Below, in pieces: positions 61,924 to 64,000 of a DNA stretch of 64,000 bases; positions within the stretch are counted from its first letter, which is position 1, and every line of letters starts with the position of its first letter. The stretch lies in NCBI GenBank assembly GCA_015229045.1, contig JADGCJ010000007.1, positions 1 through 64,000 on the forward strand. Reading direction: 5' to 3'. This DNA comes from Magnetococcales bacterium. Lineage in GTDB: Bacteria; Pseudomonadota; Magnetococcia; Magnetococcales; DC0425bin3. The notes under the pieces were generated by a model, which had not been told where the DNA came from, made no database searches, and was given only the letters and a program-made list of their open reading frames with translations. The position numbers and the translations under genes were made by a program.

Positions 61924-62064
61924 CACGAAAGATTTTATTGGGGCTTCGCCCCAAACCCCAAAAATTGACATGAAAGATTTTATTGGGGCTTCGCCCCAAA
62001 CCCCACCAAGAGGAAGGGCACAGCCCTTCCTCCTGGACCTCCATCCCAGTCTTTCAATAATTTT
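61924..62064 (-). repeat. Dispersed hairpin repeat, copy R6 (with an internal tandem copy of one module)
   Basis: Minus orientation. The GGGGCGAAGCCCC-AATAAAATCTTTCATG module occurs twice (61924-61960 and 61969-62004). Hairpin 1 is GAGGAAGGGC-TGT-GCCCTTCCTC, read on the minus strand. It ends with the CTATTGAAAGACTGGGATGG-like start seen in R2 (ATTGAAAGACTGGGATGG). It fills the spacer between the ATPase start and the M50 stop. Confidence 0.88.
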
Positions 62065-62076
62065 AACCATTTTTTG

Positions 62077-62729
62077 TCAACCACCCAAACTTGCCACCCC
62101 CGCAAACAGAGCCAAAAACCACCCGGTCACCGGATTGATCATCTTGCCCATGATGCCGCTCATGGCCAGAATGGCCACCAAAACCAGGCCATAACGATCC
62201 AAAGAGGCCCAATAGCGTCCCAGCGAAGAGGGTAACAACACCGCCAGCACCCGCCCGCCATCCAGAGGCGGCAGGGGAAAAAGATTAAACACCGCCAGAA
62301 CCACATTGACAACAATGGCCGCCTTCAACATGCCCAGCAATGGAATGGCAAAAAAAGCCGGTAAATAATACGCTCCACGAATAGCCAAAGCGCACAACGC
62401 AGCGAGAAACAAATTCATCAGCGGCCCCGCCGCCGATACCCAAAACAGCGCCGTCCGAAACGACCCCCGAAAATAACGCGGATTGATCGGTACCGGCTTG
62501 GCCCCGCCAAAAGCAAACCCTGTCGTATACAGTAACAAAATAGGCACCACCACCGTCCACATCCAATCGATATGCGGCAGGGGATTGAGCGTCAACCTCC
62601 CCATCATGCCCGGCGTCGGATCACCAAAACGCGACGCCACATAACCATGCGCCCACTCGTGCAGCGTGATGGCAAACAAAATGCCCGGACCCCAGATGAT
62701 CACCTTTTGCAGAATATCTACCGTATCAA

Positions 62730-62733
<4 letters not shown>
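62077..62733 (-). CDS. Site-2 protease family (M50) membrane metalloprotease
   Basis: A 218-aa integral membrane protein. Zinc motif HExxH in 'LFAITLHEWAHGYVASRFGDPT', and the C-terminal 'NLFPLPPLDGGRVLAVLLP' with the metal-ligand Asp. Five or six hydrophobic helices; no PDZ domain. Short S2P-like (YwhC-type) family. It overlaps the lolD stop by four bases. Substrate unknown. Confidence 0.92.
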
Positions 62734-63423
<690 letters not shown>

Positions 63424-63431
<8 letters not shown>

Positions 63432-64000
63432 GGCGCAAGGTCTCCACAGGGTCGACCCGTGCGGCACGCCAGGCGGGGTACAAGGTCGCCAACAGGGTGA
63501 TCGACAGGCTGATGGTGGTGACCATGATCACATCGGAACGCAACACCACCGAGGGCAGATGATCGATGAAATAGACATCCCCGGAAAGAATCCGAATGCC
63601 AAACTGCCGCTCGATAAACTGCAACACCGGCTCCAGATTGAAAGCCAATGCAAGGCCCAGCATCGTTCCCATCAAGGTTCCGGCCAGGCCGATCACCCCG
63701 CCGTTGATGACAAAAATGGTCATGATCCCTCTCTGCGTCGCCCCCATGGTCTTGAGAATGGCCACATCACGCCCCTTTTCCATCACCACCATGATCAAAC
63801 TGGAGATGATGTTGAAGGCTGCCACCAGAACAATGAGAAACAAAATGACGAACATGGTGGCCTTTTCAATTTGCAGGGCACGGAAAAAGTTGTGATTCAT
63901 CTGCATCCAGTCCTGGATGTAATACTCGGATTGAAACTCCTGTTCCAGGTGGAGGCGGGTGGCCGAGGCCGTATCGGGGTTGGCGGTCAAAATTTCGATG
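63424..64000 (-). CDS. Lipoprotein-releasing system permease LolC/LolE (partial, runs off the window)
   Basis: The C-terminal ~192 residues of an ABC permease with an FtsX/MacB-type domain: 'MFVILFLIVLVAAFNIISSLIMVVMEKGRDVAILKTMGAT' (read in parts), 'LAGTLMGTMLGLALAFN', 'ITLLATLYPAWRAARVDPVETLRHE'. The last block is the LolC/E C-terminal signature. The N-terminus lies beyond 64000. C versus E cannot be decided from this part. Confidence 0.9.

Overview
The window reads as a chromosomal segment of a GC-rich, flagellated, Gram-negative proteobacterium. It has a P-ring and L-ring flagellum, Lol lipoprotein export, a secretin and LPS/glycan-modifying enzymes. It carries a complete ISC iron-sulfur operon (with iscX and a zinc-finger HscB), a SoxB thiosulfohydrolase, a glnK-amt pair and several -24/-12 (sigma-54) promoters. 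The mixture, the abundant intergenic hairpin repeats built around GGGGCGAAGCCCC, and the Rpn protein with a GRQEG tail suggest an alphaproteobacterial-like lineage such as the Magnetococcales. That placement is inference; no rRNA or marker phylogeny is available here.

Layout. 72-959 mazG. 1093-7275 sigma-54-driven flagellar block flgF-G-A-H-I-J-M-N plus csrA, closed by a long hairpin. 7453-12915 surface-glycan block: radical SAM protein, acyltransferase-3, heptosyltransferase-like GT9, methyltransferase, SASA esterase. 13116-14069 Rpn nuclease/transposase. 14141-21796 (minus strand) ten-gene operon cysE-iscR-desulfurase-iscS-iscU-iscA-hscB-hscA-fdx-iscX. 22316-26415 sigma-54-promoted cluster of a TPR-secretin lipoprotein, a pentapeptide-repeat lipoprotein and a small-molecule-binding protein, bracketed by two inverted copies of a ~125-bp element with terminal inverted repeats. 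26638-28897 MscS-type channel fused to a cyclic-nucleotide domain, and a second cyclic-nucleotide-domain protein. 28951-31542 beta-carbonic anhydrase and a SulP anion transporter.

32080-39440 (minus strand) appears to be one five-gene operon: exported protein-isoaspartate methyltransferase, spermidine-synthase-like membrane protein, alpha/beta-hydrolase-like protein, sensor kinase, and a sigma-54 activator with an intact GAFTGA loop. 39707-45344 EamA permease, large PAS hybrid kinase and HD-GYP response regulator. 45635-50201 dnaE-accA. 50223-50693 PrxQ-type peroxiredoxin. 50863-53487 TAXI-type binding protein and soxB. 53489-55011 moaC-moaA. 55462-57137 glnK-amt with a -24/-12 promoter and a strong terminator. 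57457-60029 an endonuclease-III-like protein, rluB and trpS. 60037-61889 AAA ATPase plus PIN nuclease pair. 62077-64000 M50 protease, lolD and a truncated lolC/E.

The most unusual items are: the secretin/pentapeptide/binding-protein cassette with inverted flanking elements and elastin-like linkers; the ATPase-PIN pair that looks like a defence or toxin module; the exported PIMT/spermidine-synthase-like/two-component operon; and a dispersed two-hairpin repeat whose stems differ in sequence but keep pairing.
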